A DNA stretch of 64,000 nucleotides from Synechococcus sp. CC9311. Its GTDB lineage: Bacteria; Cyanobacteriota; Cyanobacteriia; PCC-6307; Cyanobiaceae. The translations under genes and the position numbers were made by a program. Positions 19,528 through 27,613 of the stretch are shown here, one piece after another. The DNA lies in assembly GCF_000014585.1 (NCBI RefSeq), contig NC_008319.1, positions 1,054,001-1,118,000 on the forward strand. The letters are read 5' to 3'. Under the pieces are notes generated by a model. The model did no database searches. It worked only from the letters and a program-made list of their open reading frames with translations, and was not told where the DNA came from. Position 1 is the stretch's first letter. Each line of letters begins with the position of its first letter.

Positions 19528-20757
19528 TCAGAGCGGTGGCAGTAACCCACGGGGGTCCTTACGCGACTTCAATTGATTGAGGCCTGGAAGCCAGTCTTGA
19601 AAGGCGTCATTGAGTTCTTTTTTATGGCAAGACAGATGTGGATGGATCTGAGTGAGGTGAACGCCCGGGCAGTAGTCGGAGAGGAGGTTGTTGGTGCGCA
19701 TCAACCATTCCAGTGCACGTTCTCGCCCCTTTGCATCACCTGCAGTCCATGCTGCGCTGACCCATGGTTTCCAGATGGCATCGCGATGTATGAAAGATGT
19801 GCGTGAAACGGGAATCAGAGCACTCATTCCCCCAAGTTGCTGAGCACTGATTTGGCATCCGATATGAGGACGGTTGCTTATGAGTTCATTGAGGTCTGCG
19901 ATCAGTGACGGCAATCGTTGGCTCCAGGCAGGCCCCAGCCTGCTGATCACTTCGTTATGAAGGTGTCCCTGTGCAGTGTTAGATCTTGCCAGCGTTCCAA
20001 ATGGGGGCTGAGCATGTTGGCCGGCAACGATCGTCATGCTGGATTCAGCGCAGTAGCCCAGAAGGGTTCTCAGCGACTCCATTGCTTTCATCCCTGCAGG
20101 GTCGTCAGCGCAGCAAGTGATGAAGAGCTCAATTTTTTCGTTCCAGGCCCACTGCAAGCTGGCACTGTGGTTCCACTGTTCTGCCTCCTCGATGGCGACG
20201 GCTAGTTGATGAATGCTGCCTACGCTTCGCCAAATCACTAATGGTGTGAGTTTCTGAGTACGCAGTCGAATCGCAGTGACAACCGCCAGGAATGGAGCGG
20301 CACCGAGCAGTCCTCTCCACTGTTGATGCGCTTCGTTGTCAATGTCGATTTCAACGCTTGCTCGGTTGGCCGGGTCTGAAAGGTCGAAGCTGTCTCCGTT
20401 TCCCCAGACACCTCGCAGTCCCACGATGTGATCCATGGCGAGACCCTGGGATCGGGTTAGTGGGCCGATGCCACCAGTTAAGACAAAGCCACACCCTGGA
20501 ATGGTGGATAAGCCAACCGGGATCGAGCGTCCACGGTTTTGAAGACCTTCTAAAACTTCAGCCATGGTGAGCCCTGTGCCAATCTCCACTTCATCTGTTT
20601 CTTCGCTGATGATCAGCTGGCGATGGCCCGCTCTTAAGTCGAGTGTCCAGAGCCCATCGGCAGCACAGCGACTGCTGGTGCCCCCTGCGCAAATCAACAG
20701 TGGGGTTGGCTGGACTCCTTGGCGTATCTGGTTGGAAAGGGTGATTCCATCAGACAT
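19528..20757 (-). CDS. FAD-linked oxidase (PCMH-type FAD-binding domain)
   Basis: The protein (about 409 residues from ATG 20757) has the p-cresol methylhydroxylase-type FAD-binding domain: ICAGGTSSR, then TGLTMAEVLEGLQNRGRSIPVGLSTIPGCGFVLTGG, the usual GG...G...GD region, and LRGVWGNGDSF. A substrate domain follows. No BBE-type C-terminal motif is obvious. Such enzymes oxidise hydroxy acids or sugars; the substrate here cannot be inferred. The extra 27 codons upstream to 20838 are left out because homology starts after MSDGITLSNQ. It is divergent from the cbiX-like gene. Confidence 0.75.
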   Translation of the reverse strand: MSDGITLSNQIRQGVQPTPLLICAGGTSSRCAADGLWTLDLRAGHRQLIISEETDEVEIGTGLTMAEVLEGLQNRGRSIPVGLSTIPGCGFVLTGGIGPLTRSQGLAMDHIVGLRGVWGNGDSFDLSDPANRASVEIDIDNEAHQQWRGLLGAAPFLAVVTAIRLRTQKLTPLVIWRSVGSIHQLAVAIEEAEQWNHSASLQWAWNEKIELFITCCADDPAGMKAMESLRTLLGYCAESSMTIVAGQHAQPPFGTLARSNTAQGHLHNEVISRLGPAWSQRLPSLIADLNELISNRPHIGCQISAQQLGGMSALIPVSRTSFIHRDAIWKPWVSAAWTAGDAKGRERALEWLMRTNNLLSDYCPGVHLTQIHPHLSCHKKELNDAFQDWLPGLNQLKSRKDPRGLLPPL

Positions 20758-20914
20758 GATCCAACCGGCTGGATGTGAATCGTCCGCCAGTGGATTCCAA
20801 AGCGCAGCATGCTTTGTCACGTTGTGACTCCGATGCAAGCCGGTGGTCGTGGCAAGACCATCAAGCGCGAATCAACAATGCCGAGGATAGTGTCGTGGGA
20901 GTGGAACGAACCGA

Positions 20915-22036
20915 GTGAGTTCAGAGCCGATTGCGTCGCAACCATCGCCCTACGGCGTTTTGATTTGTGGTCATGGGAGCAGGAATCGTTTAGCGGTTGA
21001 AGAATTTGAACGTCTTGCGATCGGTCTGCGCCGGCGCATGAGTCCTATTTCTGTTGAACACGGGTTTTTGGAATTTGCCAATCCAATCCTTAGGGATGGT
21101 TTGGATCGCTTAAGAGAGCAAGGGGTGGAGCGGGTGTTGGCGATTCCGGCCATGTTGTTTGCAGCAGGCCACGCCAAAAATGACATCCCTTCAGTGCTGA
21201 ATACCTACAGCGCTGAAACGGGCTTGGAGATCGAGTACGGCAGAGAACTAGGTGTTGATCGATTGATGATTGCAGCCGCAGGCGCTCGGATCCAAGAGGC
21301 GTTGGATGCCAATCCAGACGTTCCCTTGTCCGACACCATGTTGGTGGTTGTAGGACGGGGGTCATCGGATCCCGATGCCAATTCCAACGTCGCGAAGGTC
21401 GCACGGATGTTGGTGGAAGGGTTTGGCTTCGGCTGGGGTGAAACCGTTTACTCCGGGGTGACGTTCCCGTTGGTGGAGCCAGGGCTGCGACATGTAGTGC
21501 GCCTCGGTTTTAAGCGCATCATCGTGTTCCCCTATTTCCTGTTTTCTGGTGTTCTTGTGACCAGGATCCGCCAGCACAGTGAACGCGTCGCTAACGATCA
21601 CCCCGAAGTGGAATTTCTGCATGCCTCCTATCTCGGAGATCACGCAATGGTGCAAGACACGTTTATCGAGCGGGTCGATGAAGTTCTTGGTGGTGAGACA
21701 GCGATGAATTGCTCGCTCTGTAAATACAGAGCACAGGTGCTGGGTTTTGAGACTGAGGTGGGCTTAGCCCAGGCCAGCCACCATCACCACGTGGAGGGAT
21801 TGACCGATGGCTGCGATCTGTGTGAGCTCGAATGCACTGGTGCTTGTCAGCCCGATGGTGTCCCAATTCCGCTGGGTGGTGGGCATCAGTCTCATACGCA
21901 TGGAGACCACTCCCATGACCACGCCCATGACCATGACCATGGGCATCACCCCTACCCGCATGCTGAACATCCCTTAGGTCCCAGCACCCTTCGTGGTCGC
22001 CTTGCAGATTCGAAGACGGACGCCTCTGAACCATGA
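20915..22036 (+). CDS. cbiX: Long-form sirohydrochlorin chelatase (CbiX-like) with His-rich tail
   Basis: CbiX-type chelatases insert a metal (Co, or Fe as in SirB) into sirohydrochlorin for cobalamin or sirohaem. The first half carries the catalytic His in ICGHGSRNRLAVEEFE (H20), and the second, duplicated half has VVGRGSSDPDANSN and FPYFLFSGVL. The C-terminal extension contains MNCSLC (C266, C269), an MxCxxC site known to bind an Fe-S cluster in the long CbiX of Bacillus megaterium. It also holds four more cysteines (C300, C303, C307, C311) and a run rich in His/Asp around residues 328-352, a likely metal store. The start is GTG 20915. Confidence 0.85.
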   Translation: MSSEPIASQPSPYGVLICGHGSRNRLAVEEFERLAIGLRRRMSPISVEHGFLEFANPILRDGLDRLREQGVERVLAIPAMLFAAGHAKNDIPSVLNTYSAETGLEIEYGRELGVDRLMIAAAGARIQEALDANPDVPLSDTMLVVVGRGSSDPDANSNVAKVARMLVEGFGFGWGETVYSGVTFPLVEPGLRHVVRLGFKRIIVFPYFLFSGVLVTRIRQHSERVANDHPEVEFLHASYLGDHAMVQDTFIERVDEVLGGETAMNCSLCKYRAQVLGFETEVGLAQASHHHHVEGLTDGCDLCELECTGACQPDGVPIPLGGGHQSHTHGDHSHDHAHDHDHGHHPYPHAEHPLGPSTLRGRLADSKTDASEP

Positions 22037-22429
22037 AGAACTGCTCAGACCAACGAACTCCAATCGTCTTGTCTCACGCAAGTCCAATGAGACTTGTGAA
22101 TATAAGCGAGGCTAATCAATCAAGTCTTGAGCTTATTGTTCCCTCTTTTTCCACAGATATTGCTTCGTTTTCCACCGGCTTTTGGGCTTGATCCTTGCTC
22201 GTTGCTGAGGGGCTGTGGGTTTTCCAATTTTGATTCAATTGAACTTGACACCGCTTTGCAAGTCCGTTTGCGCTTTCAAAAACTGCTCCATGATTATCGA
22301 AACCCACTGGGCTGGAATGATTCTCAACAGTGCTTCCCGTAAGACGGGCTGATTGCCTCGGCTTTGACGGCTACCCCCATCGTGTGTCTTCCTAGGTGGT
22401 GTTCACCGCTGAGGATTTCCCCCCACTCC
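22037..22429. other. Intergenic region, 393 bp, no gene seen
   Basis: The stretch separates the cbiX-like gene from the DUF2811 gene. Near 22073-22095 there is a six-base-pair inverted repeat (GTCTCA/TGAGAC) with an eleven-base loop, not followed by a T-tract. The frame of the DUF2811 gene is open back to 22364, but the extra residues look non-coding. Nothing else is recognisable. Confidence 0.4.
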
Positions 22430-22693
22430 ATGGATCGATATCACCTTGAGCACTGCGACACTCCTTTGGCTGAATCACTCAGTGACGTAGGACTTTCATT
22501 GGTGAGCATGGAAGCAGAAATCCCTGAACTGCTTTATCGCGGAATGAAAGATTTCATTGGATTGAATCCACGCTGGGATCAATACCGTTTGCTCAGCTCT
22601 GCAATTGCTCAATTTTTAGTTCAAAACGGTTGTACTGACCGAGCAGTTACCGAACGCTATCTCGACGATCTTTTCATGCGTTCTCAGGCTTGA
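22430..22693 (+). CDS. DUF2811 protein
   Basis: This small protein (about 87 residues) matches the cyanobacterial DUF2811 family: MEAEIPELLYRGMKDFIGLNPRWDQYRLLSSAIAQFL, then a short helix ending in YLDDLF. The family resembles small helical, DNA-binding-antitoxin-like folds, but no function is established. The start could be ATG 22430 or ATG 22508. It converges on the GMC oxidoreductase and overlaps it by 20 bp. Confidence 0.75.
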   Translation: MDRYHLEHCDTPLAESLSDVGLSLVSMEAEIPELLYRGMKDFIGLNPRWDQYRLLSSAIAQFLVQNGCTDRAVTERYLDDLFMRSQA

Positions 22694-24332
22694 GAGCCTG
22701 CTGGCAAGCTCTCCTCGTGATGGCCATCATCGTCAATGTTGGACTTTGCCACGCCGAAGTGGTCCAACAAGAGCCATCAACGACTAAGACGTTCGGACAG
22801 CGCCAGAGTCGATTCCAGGAATCCACAACGCTGTCGTTCTCATCATTGCCCATCGGAGCTCCACCCAGCTCATGCACGTAATAACCAGGTGGAGGAGCGC
22901 CTGCTTTCATCGCTTCCAAATTGCCGACAATGGGTTCGATCAGCGGCATCATGACCAGATCGGTTAAGGGTTGAATTTCCCCTCCGCCTAGGGCAATGGC
23001 CTCATTCATCAAGGTGTGCATATGAGCCACCATTGCTGTCTCGTTCGTTCCCCATCGGCAGCTGATATGTGGAATGGGGACTCCCCAGCGATCCACTGTT
23101 TCCGACAAGGTCACCCTGTTCTGATGGGAGGGAAGAACCTCTCCATGACCAATCAGAAATCCCAAGCGGCAGTCGGGATTCCTTTTTAACCACCAAGGTG
23201 GATCAAAGCGATTAATCGCGCCCCAAAGTCCATACCCCCTGGAAAAGGGCAGCGCTCCAGAGCGTTGTGGTGGAAGACTTCCAAAGGGAAGGAAAAAACT
23301 TCCAGCTCCCGACAACTGGCTGGTGGGATCAAGTTCTTGGAGAGATTCACGGCCACTCCTGCTTGGGACTTGAAAGAAGCGACACGTTGAGACGTGATCC
23401 ATCAAGTGACGTCCCAGGCTTGCGGAGGGGTCTTCAAAACCTCCTTCAGTCGCTGACCGTTCTGAGAGCAACAAAAATCGCAGGGACGCAATTGTGGAAG
23501 CGCACAGAACCACTAAAGGGGCCTCCAGCTTGATTCGCTCTCCATTGCGTTGATCGATCACAACGACTCCGCTGGCACGACTTCGATCACGGTTCATCAG
23601 CAGGCGTTCTGCCAGATGCCCTGACAGCACCTCTACGCGTCCAGTGGAGAGGGCCGTTTTAAGACTGCTTCCAGGACTGCTCGATGGCGGCCATGGACAC
23701 TTTGGGGATGGTTGATGCGCTGAAAAACCGCGTGAGTGAATCATCTCGATGTCAGCCGAGCCCTGGAGGGCGGCAGCCAACTGTTGTTCCTCTGGGGTGA
23801 AACTCAGGGGTGCGATAGTGCAACCATCTGGGAGTTGTGCGAGTCCATCTCTGTTGCCATGAATGGCAAATTGCCTTTCCAGAGCGGAATAATGAGCATC
23901 TAGATCTTGATGGGAAATAGGCCAGGAGTGTCCGTGGCCATCCCGCTCTGCAGCTTTGAATTCCAGATCAGAGAGTCGCAGGGTGATTCCACCCCAGGTC
24001 AAACTCCTGCCGCCAACTTGGCGCCCTTGTGTCCAGAGGAAAGGTTGATCTTTTGGTGTGGAGTAGGGATAGCGCCGTTCATCGGCATAGAGACGTGGAT
24101 TGTGTTTCCAATAGCCGGGATGCTGGGCCTGGTTTCGGTGCTGACCGCTGAGCAGGCCACGGACGCGTCTCATGCTGTTGATGGGTTCGCTGCCCAGGGC
24201 TTCTTGAGCGCTCAGGTCGGGGCCTGATTCCACCACCAAGACGCGAATCCCTGCTTCAGCAAGCGTTTGGGTGGCTACACCTCCGGTTGCACCTGAACCG
24301 ATCACGATGGCTTCGAAGGGTTTCAGCGGCAC
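22674..24332 (-). CDS. GMC-family FAD oxidoreductase
   Basis: A 552-residue flavoenzyme. The N-terminal Rossmann motif is AIVIGSGATGGVATQTLAEAGIRVLVVESG (about residues 9-38), and GRQVGGRSLTWGG around residue 105 is the second GMC signature. The C-terminal domain ends with ELGGAPMGNDENDSVVD, then PNVLVVDGSCWTTSAWQSPTLTMMA. Family members oxidise alcohols, sugars or sterols; marine cyanobacterial ones are often related to gluconate- or glucose-dehydrogenase-type subunits. The substrate is unknown. It is a single-gene unit convergent with the DUF2811 gene. Confidence 0.85.
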   Translation of the reverse strand: MPLKPFEAIVIGSGATGGVATQTLAEAGIRVLVVESGPDLSAQEALGSEPINSMRRVRGLLSGQHRNQAQHPGYWKHNPRLYADERRYPYSTPKDQPFLWTQGRQVGGRSLTWGGITLRLSDLEFKAAERDGHGHSWPISHQDLDAHYSALERQFAIHGNRDGLAQLPDGCTIAPLSFTPEEQQLAAALQGSADIEMIHSRGFSAHQPSPKCPWPPSSSPGSSLKTALSTGRVEVLSGHLAERLLMNRDRSRASGVVVIDQRNGERIKLEAPLVVLCASTIASLRFLLLSERSATEGGFEDPSASLGRHLMDHVSTCRFFQVPSRSGRESLQELDPTSQLSGAGSFFLPFGSLPPQRSGALPFSRGYGLWGAINRFDPPWWLKRNPDCRLGFLIGHGEVLPSHQNRVTLSETVDRWGVPIPHISCRWGTNETAMVAHMHTLMNEAIALGGGEIQPLTDLVMMPLIEPIVGNLEAMKAGAPPPGYYVHELGGAPMGNDENDSVVDSWNRLWRCPNVLVVDGSCWTTSAWQSPTLTMMAITRRACQQALKPENA

Positions 24333-24825
24333 AGCTCGAGCGATGACCTGTTCTTAGTTTCCCTCTTCGCCCGCTGATCGTTTGATCGGAGTGGATGTCA
24401 ACGTCTCGATGATTCAAGCAGTTGATTGAATTGACATGGTTTGAGGGCCCTGATTTGCCTAAGTAGGTATCAGTCTGATTAATCAGGAGTGGTTCAATCT
24501 GTTGATCATGATGGGTATTTCGATGTAGTAGCTGATGGCTTTCTTAGCCTTTAATACTGATGTTGATTGCGAATAGGAGAGGAGGCTTGTCCGCTTATCT
24601 GCTACGTGGAGGAGGTTCTGTTGGATTAACTGGCTTGCTTGGGATCTAGTTTTGAGCAACTGATGATCTGACGCTAATATTTTTAGTTTGGCTTTGTTTC
24701 AGGGCTGTATTTGTTAAATAATTTTTTGATTCGAATTCTTTTTAAGTGTTGAAAATCCTGCTTGCTCAGGATGCCGGGTTTGGCACGATTCTTGGATTCT
24801 CAAGGTGTTGAGAGAATCTGGCATC
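24333..24825. other. Intergenic region, about 490 bp, AT-rich, no gene seen
   Basis: The block between the GMC oxidoreductase and the initiator tRNA becomes AT-rich from about 24420 to 24780. It has no open frame of note. An imperfect inverted repeat (GATTCTCAA ... TTGAGAGAATC) occurs at about 24795-24819, just before the tRNA terminator. The promoter of the GMC gene must lie at the left end. Confidence 0.45.
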
Positions 24826-24849
24826 AAAAAACCCCTCATAAAGAGGGGC
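24826..24849 (-). terminator. Intrinsic terminator of the initiator tRNA
   Basis: Read on the minus strand, a GC-rich stem (GAGGGG/CCCCTC pairing between 24832-24837 and 24843-24848, five-base loop) is followed at once by six T residues (24826-24831). It lies about 8 bp after the encoded CCA of the tRNA. Confidence 0.85.
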
Positions 24850-24856
24850 TTTGATT

Positions 24857-24933
<77 letters not shown>

Positions 24934-24986
24934 CTGACTCCAAAACTATACAACTTGGGGTTCGCAACTCCAGCGATTGTGAGGGT

Positions 24987-25958
24987 TCACGCGCGTAGTT
25001 CTCCCTTCACTTCAAGTCTCACTCCTGGACCCATGATCAACATCTTGTCCTCCAGATCGTCCAGGCTCCCCTGAGTAATCCAATCCAGTTGGCGCAGGAG
25101 ATGGAGCGCTACAGCCTGTTTGGCCCGGCGAGAGCCATCTTCCACTTTGATCGCCACTCCCAGGCCATCTCCTGTTCTGCTGAGACACTGAACGCCTTCG
25201 GCGCCACCTTTGCTGATTACCTGCTGATGCGAGCGGGACATCAACTCGGTGTCGAAACGGCCTTCTCCTGCAACAAGTTTGGGGTGGGCGAGCATGGCTC
25301 TGCTGATTTGCTCCAGTTCGGCATGGGTTGAAGAGCCGAGATGGGCATAGAGCAAAGCGATCTGGGAGAGTTGCAAAAGCAGGGTGGGCGCACCGCAGTC
25401 ATCGCGCTCTGCGACGAGTTCCTCAGCAGGTAGTCCGAGGAATTCTCCAACGCGTCGATTGATCTCTTGCTGCAGTGGATGATCTCCCTTGAGATAGCTC
25501 TCCAAGGGCCACCCCATTTTTCTTGCTGTGGCAAGGAATGCAGCATGTTTGCCGGAGCAATTGTGCTCCAGGGGACTATGACCCCATCCAGGAATTGGGC
25601 ACTGGAGAGCGTCAGTTTCCAGTTGGGCGTTCCAAAGCAGTCGGAACGCTTCCCTTGCGTGTTCGGCAGTCCCTGCATGCGAGGCGCAACTAATTGCCAA
25701 GCCTCGATCACCAAAGTCATAGCTTCCAGAGGCGCCACTGCTGAGAGCAGGCAAGGCTTGAAAGGGCTTGAGTGCTGATCTCACGAAGGTTTCATGATTG
25801 GCCTGCCCAGCTTTCATCAGGATTCTTCCCTTTGAATCACAGACAACGGCATGCACGCGATGGACTGATTCCACCGATGAACCTCTTTTCAGCACGACCT
25901 CAAAAGCAGGACAGCCGGAATTTCTGGTCGATCTGCCGTAGCCAGGAGGAAGTGTCAT
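24987..25958 (-). CDS. L-asparaginase, ReAV/asparaginase-II (PF06089) type
   Basis: The 323-residue protein belongs to the structurally distinct asparaginase class of Rhizobium etli (ReAV-like), not to the classical AnsA/AnsB family. The class-specific catalytic and zinc-site residues are all visible with the right spacing: RSALKPFQ (S61, K64), NCSGKH (C134, K137) and RDDCGAPT (C188). It hydrolyses asparagine to aspartate and ammonia in the cytosol. It lies upstream of the initiator tRNA on the same strand, about 50 bp away. Confidence 0.88.
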   Translation of the reverse strand: MTLPPGYGRSTRNSGCPAFEVVLKRGSSVESVHRVHAVVCDSKGRILMKAGQANHETFVRSALKPFQALPALSSGASGSYDFGDRGLAISCASHAGTAEHAREAFRLLWNAQLETDALQCPIPGWGHSPLEHNCSGKHAAFLATARKMGWPLESYLKGDHPLQQEINRRVGEFLGLPAEELVAERDDCGAPTLLLQLSQIALLYAHLGSSTHAELEQISRAMLAHPKLVAGEGRFDTELMSRSHQQVISKGGAEGVQCLSRTGDGLGVAIKVEDGSRRAKQAVALHLLRQLDWITQGSLDDLEDKMLIMGPGVRLEVKGELRA

Positions 25959-25991
25959 AGAGGGAGTATCAGTGAAAGAAGGTCAGGGAAA

Positions 25992-26486
25992 TTAAAGGGC
26001 CTGACAGAGGCTGGCTCCACCAAGAATCAGCCCTGTTGTTGTGGCCATGGCTCTGCCAAGCCGTCCCAGGATCGGGCGAACTTCATGCTGAGCAAGCAGC
26101 AGATCTCGCTCCCGCCAGGACAAGGGTTTTTCCCAAACTTGCCCGTCATACCAACCCGATTCTTCGTATTCCACCCGTTCAGAAAGAAGACGCTTGTGGA
26201 CGTAACTCCAACCCAACCATTGACGTACCAATAACAACATCGGCAAAACGAGCCCAGAAACAGCACCTGCGAGGACAAGACGGATTGGATCGTGTCTCAA
26301 GCTCCAACTACCGCTTGCAATCAGCACCGTGAGAGGAACGATCAGAAGCCAACTCAAAAGCAAAGCCTTGTCTAAATCAATTTGTCGATGACGCGGCCAG
26401 GCAAAAAACCACGATTGGCTCAGCTGGGTGAACTCTTCCTGAGGACGTTGGTCGGGAGGAACAGGACAGGAGATAGTCGCAGCCAT
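25992..26486 (-). CDS. CGLD27-family (DUF1230) membrane protein
   Basis: A 164-residue protein of the CGLD27 family, conserved in cyanobacteria, green plants and diatoms. The markers are CPVPPDQRPQEEFTQL near the N-terminus, two membrane helices (about residues 43-60 and 70-88), and ERVEYEESGWYDGQVWEKP followed by RDLLLAQHEVRPIL. In plants it is plastid-targeted and linked to photo-oxidative and iron stress; the exact role is unknown. It lies directly after rsfS on the same strand, 11 bp away. Confidence 0.88.
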   Translation of the reverse strand: MAATISCPVPPDQRPQEEFTQLSQSWFFAWPRHRQIDLDKALLLSWLLIVPLTVLIASGSWSLRHDPIRLVLAGAVSGLVLPMLLLVRQWLGWSYVHKRLLSERVEYEESGWYDGQVWEKPLSWRERDLLLAQHEVRPILGRLGRAMATTTGLILGGASLCQAL

Positions 26487-26497
26487 ACGAACAGGTC

Positions 26498-26866
26498 TCA
26501 GAGGCCTACCGATGTTTCAGAAGCTAGATGGGGACGGCGTTCACCGTGACTCCAGAACGCTTCCAAGTCGTAGTAGCTGCGTTCGTTTGATTGAAGGATG
26601 TGCACAATCAATTCGCCGTAATCGAGCAGGGCCCAGCGACCTTCGTTCATCCCTTCTTTGCGTAAGGGGAGTCGTTTGGCTTCTTCTTCCAGACGGTCTT
26701 CAACCGATCGGGCCATTGCCTTGACTTGAACGTCGCTCTGACCACCTGCAATCACCAACCAATCGGCGAGGCTTGAAACCTCATCAACCCGAATGAGCTG
26801 GATATCTACACCCTTGCGATCGTCGCAAGCATCCGCTGCAAGCTCGGCCAGCTGTTCACTATCCAT
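26498..26866 (-). CDS. rsfS: Ribosome silencing factor RsfS
   Basis: RsfS binds ribosomal protein uL14 and blocks subunit joining when nutrients are short. The 122-residue protein from ATG 26866 has the family core: DIQLIRVDEVSSLADWLVIAGG, then a KAMARSVEDRLEE helix, EGRWALLDYGELIVHI and RSYYDLEAFW. The longer frame to 26956 would overlap the DUF3318 gene heavily. With the chosen start the overlap is only 8 bp, so translation is probably coupled. Confidence 0.92.
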   Translation of the reverse strand: MDSEQLAELAADACDDRKGVDIQLIRVDEVSSLADWLVIAGGQSDVQVKAMARSVEDRLEEEAKRLPLRKEGMNEGRWALLDYGELIVHILQSNERSYYDLEAFWSHGERRPHLASETSVGL

Positions 26867-27494
26867 AAACGTTCTCGCTGGTAACGGATTGATTGGAGCC
26901 CTGCTGCTGAGCCATTTCTGCTCTTGCTTTTCCTGCGCTTTTGCGTAGTGCCTCAAGCCGGTCCTCGTAAAAGCTCCTCTTTTTCTTTTTGCGTGTCTGT
27001 TCCACCAACTCCTTCAGAGCTCCACCCAGACTTTTGTAGGCATTCGGAACGCTGTAGCCAAATCGGCAAGCCAGATCAATCGCCCTTTCGTCGGCTGAGA
27101 TCGCATCACGAAGACGCTTTTCGGCATTGTTTTTGAGATAGAGGCGATAGCCAGCAAACCCAGACAAGCCCAGGGCCATCAACAACAGCAAACCGTCTTG
27201 CACCCAAAGCTCACCAATCGCACCGCCCAGGCCGATGGCTAAAGCAGCCATTTCCCAACCATCTCTAGGAATGGTGTCGTTTTGGATCCGACCAACCTCG
27301 TGCCAAAACAGAAGGTTTCTGTGATCAAGCGCAAAGCGGTCCCACAGATCAAGATCAACCTGAATCTCGACCTCATCTCTGCCGATCTCTTCAAGAGTGA
27401 TCAAAGCAGGTTCCACAGCAGCAGCAGCTTCCACGAACACCCAGCTCTGCATCTCTGGTGGCAGCAACCCTTTCAGTCGCTGGAGCTCACTCAT
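26859..27494 (-). CDS. DUF3318 membrane protein
   Basis: A 211-residue cyanobacterial DUF3318 protein. It begins SELQRLKGLLPPEMQSWVFVEAA and has the conserved VDLDLWDRFALDHRNLLFWHEV segment near residue 50. Two membrane helices follow (about residues 82-118), then a basic helical tail. The function is unknown. It heads a leftward cluster DUF3318-rsfS-CGLD27-asparaginase, and its promoter lies in the 119 bp shared with the divergent carB. Confidence 0.85.
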   Translation of the reverse strand: MSELQRLKGLLPPEMQSWVFVEAAAAVEPALITLEEIGRDEVEIQVDLDLWDRFALDHRNLLFWHEVGRIQNDTIPRDGWEMAALAIGLGGAIGELWVQDGLLLLMALGLSGFAGYRLYLKNNAEKRLRDAISADERAIDLACRFGYSVPNAYKSLGGALKELVEQTRKKKKRSFYEDRLEALRKSAGKARAEMAQQQGSNQSVTSENVYG

Positions 27495-27613
27495 GGTGGA
27501 TTAAGGACTCCTTTGCTCTAACGCTAGCGACCAACCGACCCGAAAGGTTGCTGATGAAATCTTTCAAGTGCTCCACATGGGAGTATTGGCTGGTTTGGCT
27601 GTATTGAAGGCCC

